DNA of 64,000 bases. Source: Caulobacter sp. 602-2 (GTDB lineage Bacteria; Pseudomonadota; Alphaproteobacteria; Caulobacterales; Caulobacteraceae). A program made the translations under genes and the position numbers. Under the pieces are notes generated by a model. It made no database searches and was not told where the DNA came from. It saw only the letters and a list, made by a program, of their open reading frames with translations. The stretch is taken from assembly GCF_011043625.1 (NCBI RefSeq), contig NZ_JAAKGT010000001.1:868001-932000 (forward strand). Direction: 5' to 3'. Shown piece after piece: positions 7,912-16,409 of the stretch (its first letter is position 1; every line of letters starts with the position of its first letter).

Positions 7912-9358
7912 CGCGCGCCCCCGCCCCGGTGATGCGCAGCGCCTCCTCGACCGTGGTCAGCCCCTCGAGCACGTAGCGCCGGGCCTCGTCCCTCAGCCCG
8001 ACCTCGACCCCGACTTCGGCGATCTGGTCCTCGGAAGCGTTCTGTCCGATCAGGCGGCGCACCGCATCGTCGACGCGCAGGGCTTCATAGACGCCGATGC
8101 GCCCCTGGAAGCCGGTGTGGCCGCATTCGGCGCAGCCGACCGGACGCCTCAAGGGCGTTCCGACGGGAACGTCGACCAGCCCGGCGGCGGCTGTGTCGGC
8201 GGGCTCCTCGACCGAGCAGACGCGACAGAGCCTGCGCACCAGGCGCTGGGCGATGATCAGCCGCATGGTCGAGGCCAACAGGAACGGCTCCACGCCCATG
8301 TCGCGCAGGCGGACCACGGCGCCGGCGGCGTCGTTGGTGTGCACGGTCGACAGCACCAGATGCCCGGTCAGGCTGGCCTGGACGGCGATCTGGGCGGTCT
8401 CGGCGTCGCGGATTTCGCCGACCATGACGACGTCCGGGTCCTGGCGCAGGATGGCGCGCAGGCCCGCGGCGAAGGTCATCCCGACCTTGGTGTTGACCTG
8501 GGTCTGGCCGACGCCGTGGACGGCGTACTCCACCGGATCCTCGATGGTCAGGATGTTGCGGCTCTTGTCGTTCAGGAGGCCAAGGCCGGCGTACAGCGTC
8601 GTGGTCTTGCCCGAACCGGTGGGACCCGTGACCAGCACGATGCCGTTGGGTTCGCGCAGGGCCTGCTCCAGGGCGGCCAGCATGCGCGGCGACATGCCGA
8701 GATCCGACAGGCCCAGGCCCGCCTGCTCCTTGTCGAGGATCCGCATCACCACCCGCTCGCCCATGCGGGCCGGCAGTGTCGAGACGCGGACGTCCAGGCT
8801 CTTGCCTCCCAGCGCCAACGAGATGCGGCCATCCTGCGGGATGCGCTTCTCGGCGATGTCGAGCTTGGCCATTACCTTGACGCGCGAGACCAGCATGGCG
8901 GCGATGCGCGGCGACAGGCTGAGGATCTCGCGCAGCACGCCGTCGACCCGCAGGCGCACGACCAGGGCCTGCTCGTAGGGCTCGACGTGGATGTCGGACG
9001 CGCCCGAGCGCACGGCCTCGGCGATCAGGCCGTTGATCAGGCGGATCACCGGGGCGTCGTCCTGCGGGTCGAGCAGGTCGGCGGCCGTGGGCATGTCCTC
9101 CAGCAGGTGGCCCAGTGAGCCGTCGAGGTCGTCGCCGGAAGCCGAGGCGAGCCCCGCGCCCGCATAGACCTCGGAGAACTTGCGATCGAAGGCCGCAGTG
9201 GCCAGCGGCTGGAGCTTCAGCGGCACGCCCAGCGCGCGCCGCGCCTCGATCAGGGCCAGAGGGTCGAAGCCCTCGCGCAGGCCGATGGTCGCCTCGCCGT
9301 CCAGCGACAGCAGGACCAGGCCGTGGCGCTTGGCGAAGGCGTAGTCGAACGCCGTCAT
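7898..9358 (-). CDS. gspE: Type II secretion ATPase GspE
   Basis: The 486-residue cytoplasmic hexameric ATPase that drives pseudopilus assembly. The N-terminal GspL-binding domain is followed by the RecA-like motor with Walker A GPTGSGKTTTLY, Walker B DVVMVGEIRD, and the His box VLSTVHTNDAAGAV. The tetracysteine zinc element of GspE is present as CRVCSVEE and CAECGHTGF. Its start overlaps the gspD stop (ATGA) and its end overlaps gspF by 14 bases. PilB-type ATPases are related, but the neighbours make GspE certain. Confidence 0.97.
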   Translation of the reverse strand: MTAFDYAFAKRHGLVLLSLDGEATIGLREGFDPLALIEARRALGVPLKLQPLATAAFDRKFSEVYAGAGLASASGDDLDGSLGHLLEDMPTAADLLDPQDDAPVIRLINGLIAEAVRSGASDIHVEPYEQALVVRLRVDGVLREILSLSPRIAAMLVSRVKVMAKLDIAEKRIPQDGRISLALGGKSLDVRVSTLPARMGERVVMRILDKEQAGLGLSDLGMSPRMLAALEQALREPNGIVLVTGPTGSGKTTTLYAGLGLLNDKSRNILTIEDPVEYAVHGVGQTQVNTKVGMTFAAGLRAILRQDPDVVMVGEIRDAETAQIAVQASLTGHLVLSTVHTNDAAGAVVRLRDMGVEPFLLASTMRLIIAQRLVRRLCRVCSVEEPADTAAAGLVDVPVGTPLRRPVGCAECGHTGFQGRIGVYEALRVDDAVRRLIGQNASEDQIAEVGVEVGLRDEARRYVLEGLTTVEEALRITGAGARDGEL

Positions 9359-11391
9359 TGCGGCTGCGCCGGGGCCGGCGGCGGCGGCAGGGCCGCGGGA
9401 GACGTGCGCTGGAAGTCGCGGAGCACAGCGTCCAGCGAGCTGTCGCCTTCCGGCGTGGTCAGGGCGCTCTCGCGGCGCATGCGGTCGAGGCGCGGGGTGG
9501 TGACGGCGCGGGCGTCGTCCACCGTCCTGATGATCCGGGGACGGATAAAGACCATCAGGTTGGTCTTGCCGCGCTCGCGGGCGCTGCTGCGGAACAGGCC
9601 GCCGATCCCCGGCAGGTTGCCAAGGCCAGGCACCTTCTGCACCGACGAGGTCTCGGTCTGGTCCAGCAGGCCGCCCAACACGACAATGTCGCCGTCGTCC
9701 ACGAGGGCCGTCGTCTCGATCTCGCGCTTGTTGATGATCAGCTCGCTGGAGCCGACGCTGACCGGGCCGGCGACCGCCGAGACTTCCTGGCGCAGGAACA
9801 GGGTGATCCCGCCGCCAGCGTTGATCTGCGGCTTGACCTCCAGCTGCACGCCGACGTTCTGGCGCTGGATGGTGCGGAACGGGTTGGAATTGGCGTCGCC
9901 CAGCACCTCGCCGGTGGTGATCGGCACTTCCTGGCCCACCAGGATGCGGGCCTCCTCGTTGTCGAGCGTCATGATCGACGGCGTCGACAGGAGGTTGGAG
10001 CCGCTGTCCTTCTTGACCGCATTGATGATCGCGCCGAACAGCACGTCGCCGCTGCGGCCAGCGACGCCGCCGGTAACGCCCGAGGCGTTGAGCAGCGAGT
10101 TGATCGCGGCCTGGCGCATCGAGGTCACGGCCTCGGAGTCGCCGTCCTTGGGATCGCCTGCCGCGATCGCACCGGCCAGCGGCAGCAGGCTGGGCGAGGC
10201 GTTGGTGTAGTTGGTGGCCATGAACGGGATGGTTCCGTTCGTGCCGCCGAGCAGCAGCTGCACCCCCAGCTGCTTGGCGGCGTCGTCGGAAACCTCGACC
10301 ACGATGGCCTCGACCAGCACCTGCTCGCGGCGCACGTCCAGCTGGCGGATCACCTCCGAAAGGGTGCGTTGCAGTTCGGGCGGCGCGTTGATGATCAGGG
10401 CGTTGGCCCCGGGGTAACGGGCGACGCTGGCGCGGGCGCTTCCAGGGGTCGCCGTCGGGGCGGAGACAGCCGTGGGGGTCGCATTGACAGATCCCGCCGC
10501 GCCGCCGGCCGAGCGGCCCTCGCCGGTCGCAGCGCTCGACGGCGCCTGGCCGACCAGTTGCTGCAGCACCGGCAACATCTGCTCGGCGTTGGCGTGGCGC
10601 AGGAAGACGACCCGCACGTCGTCGCTCGACTCCGCCCGGCGGTCGAGGTCGGCGATCAGCGGCAGCAGCTTCTGGACCGCGTCGGGGTCGCCGCGCAGCA
10701 GCACCGAGTTGCTGCTCTCGACCGCGACGACCGTGACCGCGCCCCTGCCCGCCTTGCCGTCGGCGCCGGGCCCGGCGATCAGGTCGTTCACGACCTGGGC
10801 GATCTCGCGCGCCGAGCTGTTGGTCAGGGTCACGGTATGGACGGCGGCGCGGTCCTGGTCGACCTGGGCCAGCAAGGCCCGGATGCGGCGGACGTTGTCG
10901 GCGTAGTCGGCCACGACCACCGCACCGCCCCGCGCGTTGGCCACGACCTGCCCCTGGGGACCGACCAGGGGCTTGAGCATGTCGGCCGCCGTCGCCGCAT
11001 CCAGCGTGCGCAGGCGGAAGACCTCGGTGGAGAACTGGCCGCCGGCCGCGCCGGGCTGGCGGGCGGCGTTCTCGGACGGCTCGATGCGGTAGACGCCGCC
11101 GCCCGCCGGGGTGGCCACGAGGTTGTTGGCCCGCAGCGTGGCCAGGAAAAGTTCGAACAGTTCACGGCGGTCCAGCGGACCGTTGCTGGTGACCGACACC
11201 GTGCCCTTCACCCGCGGATCGATGACGAAGGTGGTGTTGGTGGTCTTGGCCACGTCCTGAATGAAGGCGCGTATGTCGGCGTCCTGGACGTTCAGCACCT
11301 GGGTCTGGGCGAGCGCGGGCGCGGCCGACGGCAGGGCCAGCGCGATCGCGGCGGCCGCGGCGAGGATGCGCAGCGTGGGAGCCTTGGTCAT
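9355..11391 (-). CDS. gspD: Type II secretion outer-membrane secretin GspD
   Basis: The 678-residue secretin forming the outer-membrane gate. A Sec signal peptide (MTKAPTLRILAAAAAIALAL... ending PALAQ) is followed by the N0 domain (VLNVQDADIRAFIQDVAKTT), the N1-N3 repeats and the C-terminal secretin domain with VGQEVPITTG and VPGLGNLPGIGGLFRS. The tail after the secretin domain contains an S-domain-like stretch and ends in a Pro/Ala-rich tail. The frame is open to 12609 but the added part is an antisense-like shadow over the upstream gene. It overlaps gspC and gspE by four bases each. Confidence 0.96.
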   Translation of the reverse strand: MTKAPTLRILAAAAAIALALPSAAPALAQTQVLNVQDADIRAFIQDVAKTTNTTFVIDPRVKGTVSVTSNGPLDRRELFELFLATLRANNLVATPAGGGVYRIEPSENAARQPGAAGGQFSTEVFRLRTLDAATAADMLKPLVGPQGQVVANARGGAVVVADYADNVRRIRALLAQVDQDRAAVHTVTLTNSSAREIAQVVNDLIAGPGADGKAGRGAVTVVAVESSNSVLLRGDPDAVQKLLPLIADLDRRAESSDDVRVVFLRHANAEQMLPVLQQLVGQAPSSAATGEGRSAGGAAGSVNATPTAVSAPTATPGSARASVARYPGANALIINAPPELQRTLSEVIRQLDVRREQVLVEAIVVEVSDDAAKQLGVQLLLGGTNGTIPFMATNYTNASPSLLPLAGAIAAGDPKDGDSEAVTSMRQAAINSLLNASGVTGGVAGRSGDVLFGAIINAVKKDSGSNLLSTPSIMTLDNEEARILVGQEVPITTGEVLGDANSNPFRTIQRQNVGVQLEVKPQINAGGGITLFLRQEVSAVAGPVSVGSSELIINKREIETTALVDDGDIVVLGGLLDQTETSSVQKVPGLGNLPGIGGLFRSSARERGKTNLMVFIRPRIIRTVDDARAVTTPRLDRMRRESALTTPEGDSSLDAVLRDFQRTSPAALPPPPAPAQPQ

Positions 11392-11837
11392 GGACGTTCC
11401 GGAAACGAGAGGGTCATGCGGGCGCCGGCCCGCGAGAGTTCGACATGGTCGGCGGCGACGGACGCGAGGGTGACGCCGTCGGCGATGCTCTCGCCCACGG
11501 CGTAGGACTTCTGGACCCCGTCGGGGCCGGCGATGATCGCCGAGCCGCCGCCGTCGGTCTGGCGCACGCCGAACAGTCGGAAACCCTCGACGCCGGCCGC
11601 GCCGCCGACGCGCGAAGACGCCCCGGCCGAACCGAAGGCGTCGAAGGTGGCGAGGATGCCGGGATCGGCCGCTTTCTGGATCGGCGCGGCCTTGAGCGCC
11701 AACGGCGGGGGCGGCGCAGCGAAGATCCAGACCAGCCGCGCGATCTGCAGCGCCAGGACGAGCAGCACCACGAGTTCGAGCGCGACGAACGCTCGTCCTG
11801 CGTGGGTCCTGAATGTTTCGGTCAGCTTGGCGAGCAT
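11388..11837 (-). CDS. gspC: Type II secretion protein GspC (short form)
   Basis: A 149-residue inner-membrane protein that links the platform to the secretin. One transmembrane helix (FVALELVVLLVLALQIARLVW) is followed by a linker and the homology-region domain (FRLFGVRQTDGGGSAIIAGPDGVQKSYAVGESI) that contacts GspD N0. It ends shortly after this domain, so the PDZ or coiled-coil domain of longer GspC proteins is absent, as in several alphaproteobacterial systems. It is the first gsp gene of the operon, 93 bases downstream of a TonB receptor on the same strand. Confidence 0.88.
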   Translation of the reverse strand: MLAKLTETFRTHAGRAFVALELVVLLVLALQIARLVWIFAAPPPPLALKAAPIQKAADPGILATFDAFGSAGASSRVGGAAGVEGFRLFGVRQTDGGGSAIIAGPDGVQKSYAVGESIADGVTLASVAADHVELSRAGARMTLSFPERP

Positions 11838-11868
11838 GGGGATCGGCTTGGTCGTTCAACGGCGACGA

Positions 11869-11898
11869 GCGCTCCCCGCCCGCCAGGGCGAGGAGCGC
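11869..11898 (-). terminator. Hairpin between the TonB receptor gene and gspC
   Basis: Thirteen-base arms (11869-11881 and 11886-11898) with one non-Watson-Crick position, which is a G-U pair in leftward RNA, and a four-base loop. It follows the receptor stop at 11931 and precedes gspC at 11837. No T-run follows it, so it could be a weak terminator, an attenuator or an RNA-stability element setting the ratio of receptor to gsp transcripts. Confidence 0.45.
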
Positions 11899-11930
11899 CG
11901 TCGATCGGTCGCGGTCGGTCCTGGCGAGAC

Positions 11931-14597
11931 CTAGAACCGCGTGGAGAGCGAGACCGAGAAGGTCTGGCCCAGGTCGTAGGTGTTGGCGTCCACCCGGCCG
12001 CCGCCCAGCACCTGGTATTCCTCGAAGTCCTCGCCGAGCAGGTTGCGGGCCTTGAAGGTGAACTCCAGCTCGCGATCCCGGACGTCGAAGGCCTTGCGGT
12101 AGGTGAAGTCGACCGTCACGCCGGGCTCCTGCACCAGGTCGGGCTGGTCGGGGCGACCGCGAGCCGAGATCCGCTTGCTGACGTAGGTTGCCAGGATCGT
12201 CGCCTGGGAGCGGTTCTCCTCGTCCTCCCAGCCGAACTGGATGTTGGCCAGGTGCTTGGAAAGGCCCTGCAGCTGGCTGCCGTCCTTGACGTAGTCGAGC
12301 GCCCGGCGCGGCGCGCCGGCCCCGGCCAGCGGGTAGACGACGTCGTCCTCGCCCACCTTCACCTGCGAGTCCGAGAAGGTATAGTTGGCGCCGACCAGCC
12401 AGCGCTTGCCGCCGAAGAAGGCCCCTTCGAACGGGCTGTCGAACAGCTTCTTGAAGTCCAGTTCGAAGCCATAGAGCGAGGCCTTCGGCGCGTTGACGTA
12501 GGTCTGGACGATCGTCGAGCCCTGCTCGCTGACCACCGACTCCACCGGACGATCCAGATCCTTGTAGAACAGGCCGCCCGACAGGTACTGGTTGGCGGCG
12601 AAGTACCACTCGACGCGGGCGTCGAGGTTCAGGAGCTCGGTGTCCGTCAGGTACGGATTGCCGATGAACAGGCGGTCGCTGTCCGGATCGAAGTACTGCT
12701 GCGGCGCCAGCTCGCGGAACTGGGGACGGGCGATGGTCTTCGAGGCGCCCAGCCGCAGCTGCATGTCCTCGGCGAAGTTGTAGGTCAGGGTCGCGGCCGG
12801 CAGGACGTAGGTCTCCTCCAGCGCGGTCGGCGTGGCGGCCGGGCCGCCGAACAGGTCGACGACCTGCACGGTCTGCTCAGCGTCCTCGACCCGCAGGCCG
12901 AAGGAGGTACGCAGGCGCGGCAGGAACTCCGCGTCGACCTGGAGGTAGCCGGCGTGGACCTTGAGGCCCGCCTCATAGGCGGCCGCGCCGTCGCCGCCGG
13001 TGATCTCGGTGAAGGTCAGGTAGCCCTGGGCCAGGTTGTAGTCCGACAGCAGGAAGTCGACCCGCTCGCGCTGGATGGCCAGCGGAATGGCGCCGCCCTG
13101 GTAGCGGAAATCGCGGCGTTCGGCGTCGCGCTCGTTGTCCAGATAGGCGTAGCCGCCGCTGAACTTGGCGTCGCGACCGCTGCTGAGCGGCAGGGTGTAG
13201 GCCAGGTCGAAGCCGGCGCTGGCCATGGTGTCGTCGAGCGTGCTGAAACTCGTCGAGTTCTGCTCCTGCGAGGCGGAGTGGTAGTAGACCCCGTTCTCCA
13301 GGCGGTAGCGGATGAACTTCTCGTACGGCGCGTCGCGCTCGGACTTGGCGTAGGAGCCGCGCCAGTCGAAATTCCACGCGCCGAACTCGTGCTTGCCCGA
13401 CAGCTGGGTGTCGTAGAGGTCGCGCTCGAACCACTCGGTGTAGGAGTCGAGCACTTCCTGGCCGGCGGCGTAGTCCTCGCCGGCGCGCTGGCGGGCCGAC
13501 TTGGTGGTGTTGTGGACGTAGAGGTTCGTCCAGCGCACCTGGTGGTCGCCCCACTCCAGGCCCAGGCCCAGCAGGCCGTTGACCGTGACGTTGTTGCTGG
13601 TGTTGCGGAAGTCGTAGCTGGTGCGGGGCTCCAGCACGCCGTTCTGCTCGAGACCCTGCTGCTGCACGCCTTCGCGCGAGCGCCAGCTGTTCTCGAAGCC
13701 GGCGATGGCGACCACGCCCAGGCGCGCGCCCGAGGCCAGCTCGAACGAGCGGCCGGCGCTGACGTCGGCCGAGAAGTTGGCCGGGATCTGGTTCTTGACC
13801 TGGATGAGGTTCAGCGGCGCGTTGACCAGGCTCGAGCCGATGCGCACCAGCTCGGCGTTGGTGAAGTTGGCCGGGTTGATCCGCTTCTTGGTGGCCAGCG
13901 CGTTGCGCAGGTCGCGCGGCATCTTCCGCGTGCCGTCGTCATAGCCGAGGAAGTCGGTGTCCGAACCGTAGTAGGTCAGGCCCTTGTTCAGCGTGGTCTC
14001 GGTGTTGCCGCCCGTGCCGAGCTCGACCTCGAAGAACGGCTCGTCGGGAACCGCCACGGTCTGCAGGTCGATGACGCCGCCGCCGAACTCGCCCGGATAG
14101 TTGGGCGAGAAGCTCTTTTGCACCGTGGCGCCGGCCAGGATGCTGGACGGGAAGAGGTCGAGCGGCACGACGCGCTGCAGCGGCTCGGGGCTGGGCAGAG
14201 GCGAGCCGTTCAGCAGGGCCGACGAGTAGCGCTCGCCAAGGCCGCGCACATAGACGAAACGACCGGAGACCAGGCTGAGGCCGCTGACCCGGGTCAGGGC
14301 CTCGGCGGCGGTGCCGTCGCCGGCGCGCTTGAGGTCTTCCTGGGTCAGGAAGCTGGCGACCTCGGAGGTCGTGCGCATCGGCTCGGGAATGTTGCGGCCA
14401 AGGACGAGGACTTCCTCGACCGCGTTGGGGATGTCCTCGGGCTCCAGCGCCGCGTACTGGCGCGGCGCGGGGGTTTCAGCTGCGCCCGGCTGCGGCTGGG
14501 CGGCGGAAGGCGTCTGCGCCATGGCGATCTGCGGCGCGACCAGCGCCGACGTCGCGAGCAGGAGGCCGCTCAGGGGCCGGAACAGCATGTTCATCAC
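11931..14597 (-). CDS. TonB-dependent outer-membrane receptor linked to the T2SS operon
   Basis: An 888-residue TonB-dependent receptor. The signal peptide ends near APQIAMAQ, and VEEVLVLGRNIPEP looks like the TonB box region. The plug domain contains the subfamily stretch VYVRGLGERYSSALLNGSPL and GEFGGGVIDLQTVAVP, and the barrel ends in the outer-membrane signature FSVSLSTRF. Its position between a beta-helix lipoprotein (upstream) and gspC (downstream), all on one strand, suggests a role linked to the secretion system, or uptake of a product released by a secreted enzyme. In Myxococcus the TonB receptor Oar is needed to secrete the protease PopC, so an export role has precedent. The ligand cannot be read from sequence. 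Confidence 0.93.
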   Translation of the reverse strand: MMNMLFRPLSGLLLATSALVAPQIAMAQTPSAAQPQPGAAETPAPRQYAALEPEDIPNAVEEVLVLGRNIPEPMRTTSEVASFLTQEDLKRAGDGTAAEALTRVSGLSLVSGRFVYVRGLGERYSSALLNGSPLPSPEPLQRVVPLDLFPSSILAGATVQKSFSPNYPGEFGGGVIDLQTVAVPDEPFFEVELGTGGNTETTLNKGLTYYGSDTDFLGYDDGTRKMPRDLRNALATKKRINPANFTNAELVRIGSSLVNAPLNLIQVKNQIPANFSADVSAGRSFELASGARLGVVAIAGFENSWRSREGVQQQGLEQNGVLEPRTSYDFRNTSNNVTVNGLLGLGLEWGDHQVRWTNLYVHNTTKSARQRAGEDYAAGQEVLDSYTEWFERDLYDTQLSGKHEFGAWNFDWRGSYAKSERDAPYEKFIRYRLENGVYYHSASQEQNSTSFSTLDDTMASAGFDLAYTLPLSSGRDAKFSGGYAYLDNERDAERRDFRYQGGAIPLAIQRERVDFLLSDYNLAQGYLTFTEITGGDGAAAYEAGLKVHAGYLQVDAEFLPRLRTSFGLRVEDAEQTVQVVDLFGGPAATPTALEETYVLPAATLTYNFAEDMQLRLGASKTIARPQFRELAPQQYFDPDSDRLFIGNPYLTDTELLNLDARVEWYFAANQYLSGGLFYKDLDRPVESVVSEQGSTIVQTYVNAPKASLYGFELDFKKLFDSPFEGAFFGGKRWLVGANYTFSDSQVKVGEDDVVYPLAGAGAPRRALDYVKDGSQLQGLSKHLANIQFGWEDEENRSQATILATYVSKRISARGRPDQPDLVQEPGVTVDFTYRKAFDVRDRELEFTFKARNLLGEDFEEYQVLGGGRVDANTYDLGQTFSVSLSTRF

Positions 14598-14630
14598 GGA
14601 AACCTTGGTGTTTGTCGGGCGTCGGGAAGC

Positions 14631-14653
14631 GGGGGCGGCGCACGGCCGCCCCC
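14631..14653 (-). terminator. GC-rich hairpin after the lipoprotein gene
   Basis: Perfect nine-base arms GGGGGCGGC and GCCGCCCCC around a five-base loop, just downstream (leftward) of the lipoprotein stop at 14661 and upstream of the receptor start at 14597. There is no T-run. It may lower read-through so that the lipoprotein is made in excess over the receptor and T2SS. Confidence 0.5.
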
Positions 14654-14660
14654 AACCGGA

Positions 14661-16121
14661 TCAGCAGGTCGAGCCGCTGGTCAGGCCGCAGGTCCAGCCC
14701 TGCCACCAGGTGTCGTTGCCGTCCTTGACCGCCCCGATGTAGCCGGGGTTCACCAGGAAGCTGCTGAGGCTGGTGATGTTGGCGTAGGGCGTGCGGGCCG
14801 CTTCGTTGGCGCCGTTGATGAACGTGCCCGTCAGCGTCGAGGTGTGGCTCGACGTGTTGTTGGAGCCGGCGTTGAACATCGCCGCGACCGCCGTGGCGTC
14901 GACATTGGTGTCGTTGGTGAACGGCGTGGCGCAGGCCAGGGCCACCGAGTGGAAGGCGACCTGGGTGGTGGCGTCGTCGATGTCGACGCAGCCGGCGGTG
15001 CTGGCGGTCATCTGCACGACCGAATTGACCCAGACGTTGTTGGTCGAGGTGTTGGCCACCAGCAGGTCGTTGCCCGAGCCGCCGCGACCGATGACGGTCC
15101 AGTTGGCGAACTTGGGGTTCGAGCGCGGGGCGGTGCCGGCGCTGCTGGTCTCGAAGGCGCGGTTACCGCCGTTGGCGCGCTGGACGATGATGCCGAACTG
15201 CAGGGCGCCGTTGTAGCCCGTGTCGGTGTCGATGCTGTCGTCGTCGTTGCCGGTCAGGACCAGGTACTTGCCGTTGACGTTGCCGCCGAAGAACTCGATG
15301 CCGTCGTCGCTGCTGTTGTGGACCTGGATGTGGTCGAAGGTGGTGCCCGAGCCGACGCCGGCCAGGGTGATGCCGTTCAGCTCGTTGTTGGCGACGATGA
15401 CGAAGCCCGAGTGCTGGACGCGCAGGTAGCGCATGACGCCGCTGTTATCCTGCAGGCCGCTGCCGCCGTAGAAGGCGTTGGTGCCTTCGACCTGGGCCTC
15501 GCAGCCGGCCGTGCCCGGCGTGGCGCCGGCGCCCGAGCAGTTGCTGATCGGCGCGCGGCCGAGGATCACCAGACCGCCCCACTGGCCGATCGAGTCGACG
15601 CCCGTCTGGCCTTCGATGCTCTGCTTGCTGGTGAAGACGATCGGGTTGGTGGCCGTGCCTTCGGCGAAGATCTGCGAGCCGCGGTTGACGACGATGTAGT
15701 CGAGACCGGCCGAGCCGAAGACCTTCACGCCGGCTTCGACGGTCAGCACGCCCTTGGTGCGGCCGGCGATCGGCGCGTTCGGGTCGCCGCCCTGGTCCTG
15801 GCCGACGTCGACGCGGCCGCTGACCGAATAGACGGTGCCGGCGCGCAGCGGCACCACGAGGGCGCCGGTGATCAGCTGCGGCAGCTGGCAGTTGCGCAGC
15901 GTGCCGTTGGCGACGGTGCCGACATTGGCGAAGCCGGTCGGGCAGTCGGCGGCCGGCGTGCCCGGAGGCGGCGTGGTCGGATTGGTCGGGTTTGTGCCGC
16001 CGCCGTTGCCGAAGCCGCCCTCGCCCGGCGAGGCGACGCCGTCGGCGCCGCCGCAGCCCGCAAGCGCCAGGGAGGCGCTCAGCGCAAGCGCGATCAAGCT
16101 AACGTTTCCAACGCGGTTCAT
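14661..16121 (-). CDS. Predicted beta-helix surface lipoprotein, possible T2SS substrate
   Basis: A 486-residue lipoprotein of unknown function. From ATG 16121 it has a type II signal peptide with lipobox LAGC (C23), a Gly/Asn/Pro/Thr linker, then a long region of short strands with regular turns such as GLDYIVVNRGSQIFAEGTATNPIVF and FDHIQVHNSSDDGIEFFGG, as in right-handed parallel beta-helix proteins. Several Asp-rich turns (TGNDDDSIDTDTGYN) could bind calcium. Paired cysteines near the end (WTCGLTSGSTC) may form a disulfide. It is the first gene of the leftward cluster with a TonB receptor and the T2SS. A T2SS-secreted surface lipoprotein (ElpS) is known in Caulobacter, so this could be another substrate, but that is inference. 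No enzymatic motif was recognised. Confidence 0.75.
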   Translation of the reverse strand: MNRVGNVSLIALALSASLALAGCGGADGVASPGEGGFGNGGGTNPTNPTTPPPGTPAADCPTGFANVGTVANGTLRNCQLPQLITGALVVPLRAGTVYSVSGRVDVGQDQGGDPNAPIAGRTKGVLTVEAGVKVFGSAGLDYIVVNRGSQIFAEGTATNPIVFTSKQSIEGQTGVDSIGQWGGLVILGRAPISNCSGAGATPGTAGCEAQVEGTNAFYGGSGLQDNSGVMRYLRVQHSGFVIVANNELNGITLAGVGSGTTFDHIQVHNSSDDGIEFFGGNVNGKYLVLTGNDDDSIDTDTGYNGALQFGIIVQRANGGNRAFETSSAGTAPRSNPKFANWTVIGRGGSGNDLLVANTSTNNVWVNSVVQMTASTAGCVDIDDATTQVAFHSVALACATPFTNDTNVDATAVAAMFNAGSNNTSSHTSTLTGTFINGANEAARTPYANITSLSSFLVNPGYIGAVKDGNDTWWQGWTCGLTSGSTC

Positions 16122-16409
16122 GACGGTTCTCCATTGGCGCAGCCGCAAACAGGGCGGCGAAGACCCCCGGTCCCCACCAATGGAAAAGCCTCGCCCTTCC
16201 CGCCCTGGATCGGCGGGCTACAGAGCCGCGAAGACAGTTAGCCCAAAGTTTTGTGACACATTTTCTGAGCAATAATTTGATACAAAGCCGTAATGATCAA
16301 ATTCGAAAAAGTGGTCGTATGTCTAAAATAGAGCGATACATGCGCTCTTCTTCGGACATCTGCGCGAAGCGGAAATTATCGCGACGCCTGACCTTGAAGC
16401 GGCAGACCG
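16122..16409. promoter_or_regulatory. AT-rich divergent region with an 8-bp dyad
   Basis: About 288 bases separating the leftward lipoprotein/receptor/T2SS cluster from the rightward tandem-RHH gene. The part from about 16240 to 16330 is much more AT-rich than the surroundings, as expected of a divergent promoter region. Perfect eight-base inverted repeats AATTTGAT (16274-16281) and ATCAAATT (16296-16303) lie 14 bases apart, a spacing that places them on one DNA face over about two turns. No coding sequence is supportable here. Confidence 0.55.
16274..16303. promoter_or_regulatory. Operator-like dyad AATTTGAT-N14-ATCAAATT
   Basis: Perfect eight-base arms in an AT-rich divergent promoter. Such a site could bind a dimeric or tetrameric regulator; the adjacent gene encodes a protein with two ribbon-helix-helix-like segments, a natural candidate. 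The link is positional only. Confidence 0.45.

Noticed and set aside
1606..11837. Type IV pilus or Tad system instead of a T2SS
   Set aside because: GspC, GspL, GspM, GspN and the GspK-type tip pseudopilin are specific to type II secretion.
11445..16241. A very long open frame on the + strand across gspC, the TonB receptor and the lipoprotein
   Set aside because: It is antisense to genes with clear family motifs; in GC-rich DNA with G/C at third positions such frames are common. Its translation is Arg/Gly/Ala/Val-biased with no recognisable domain.
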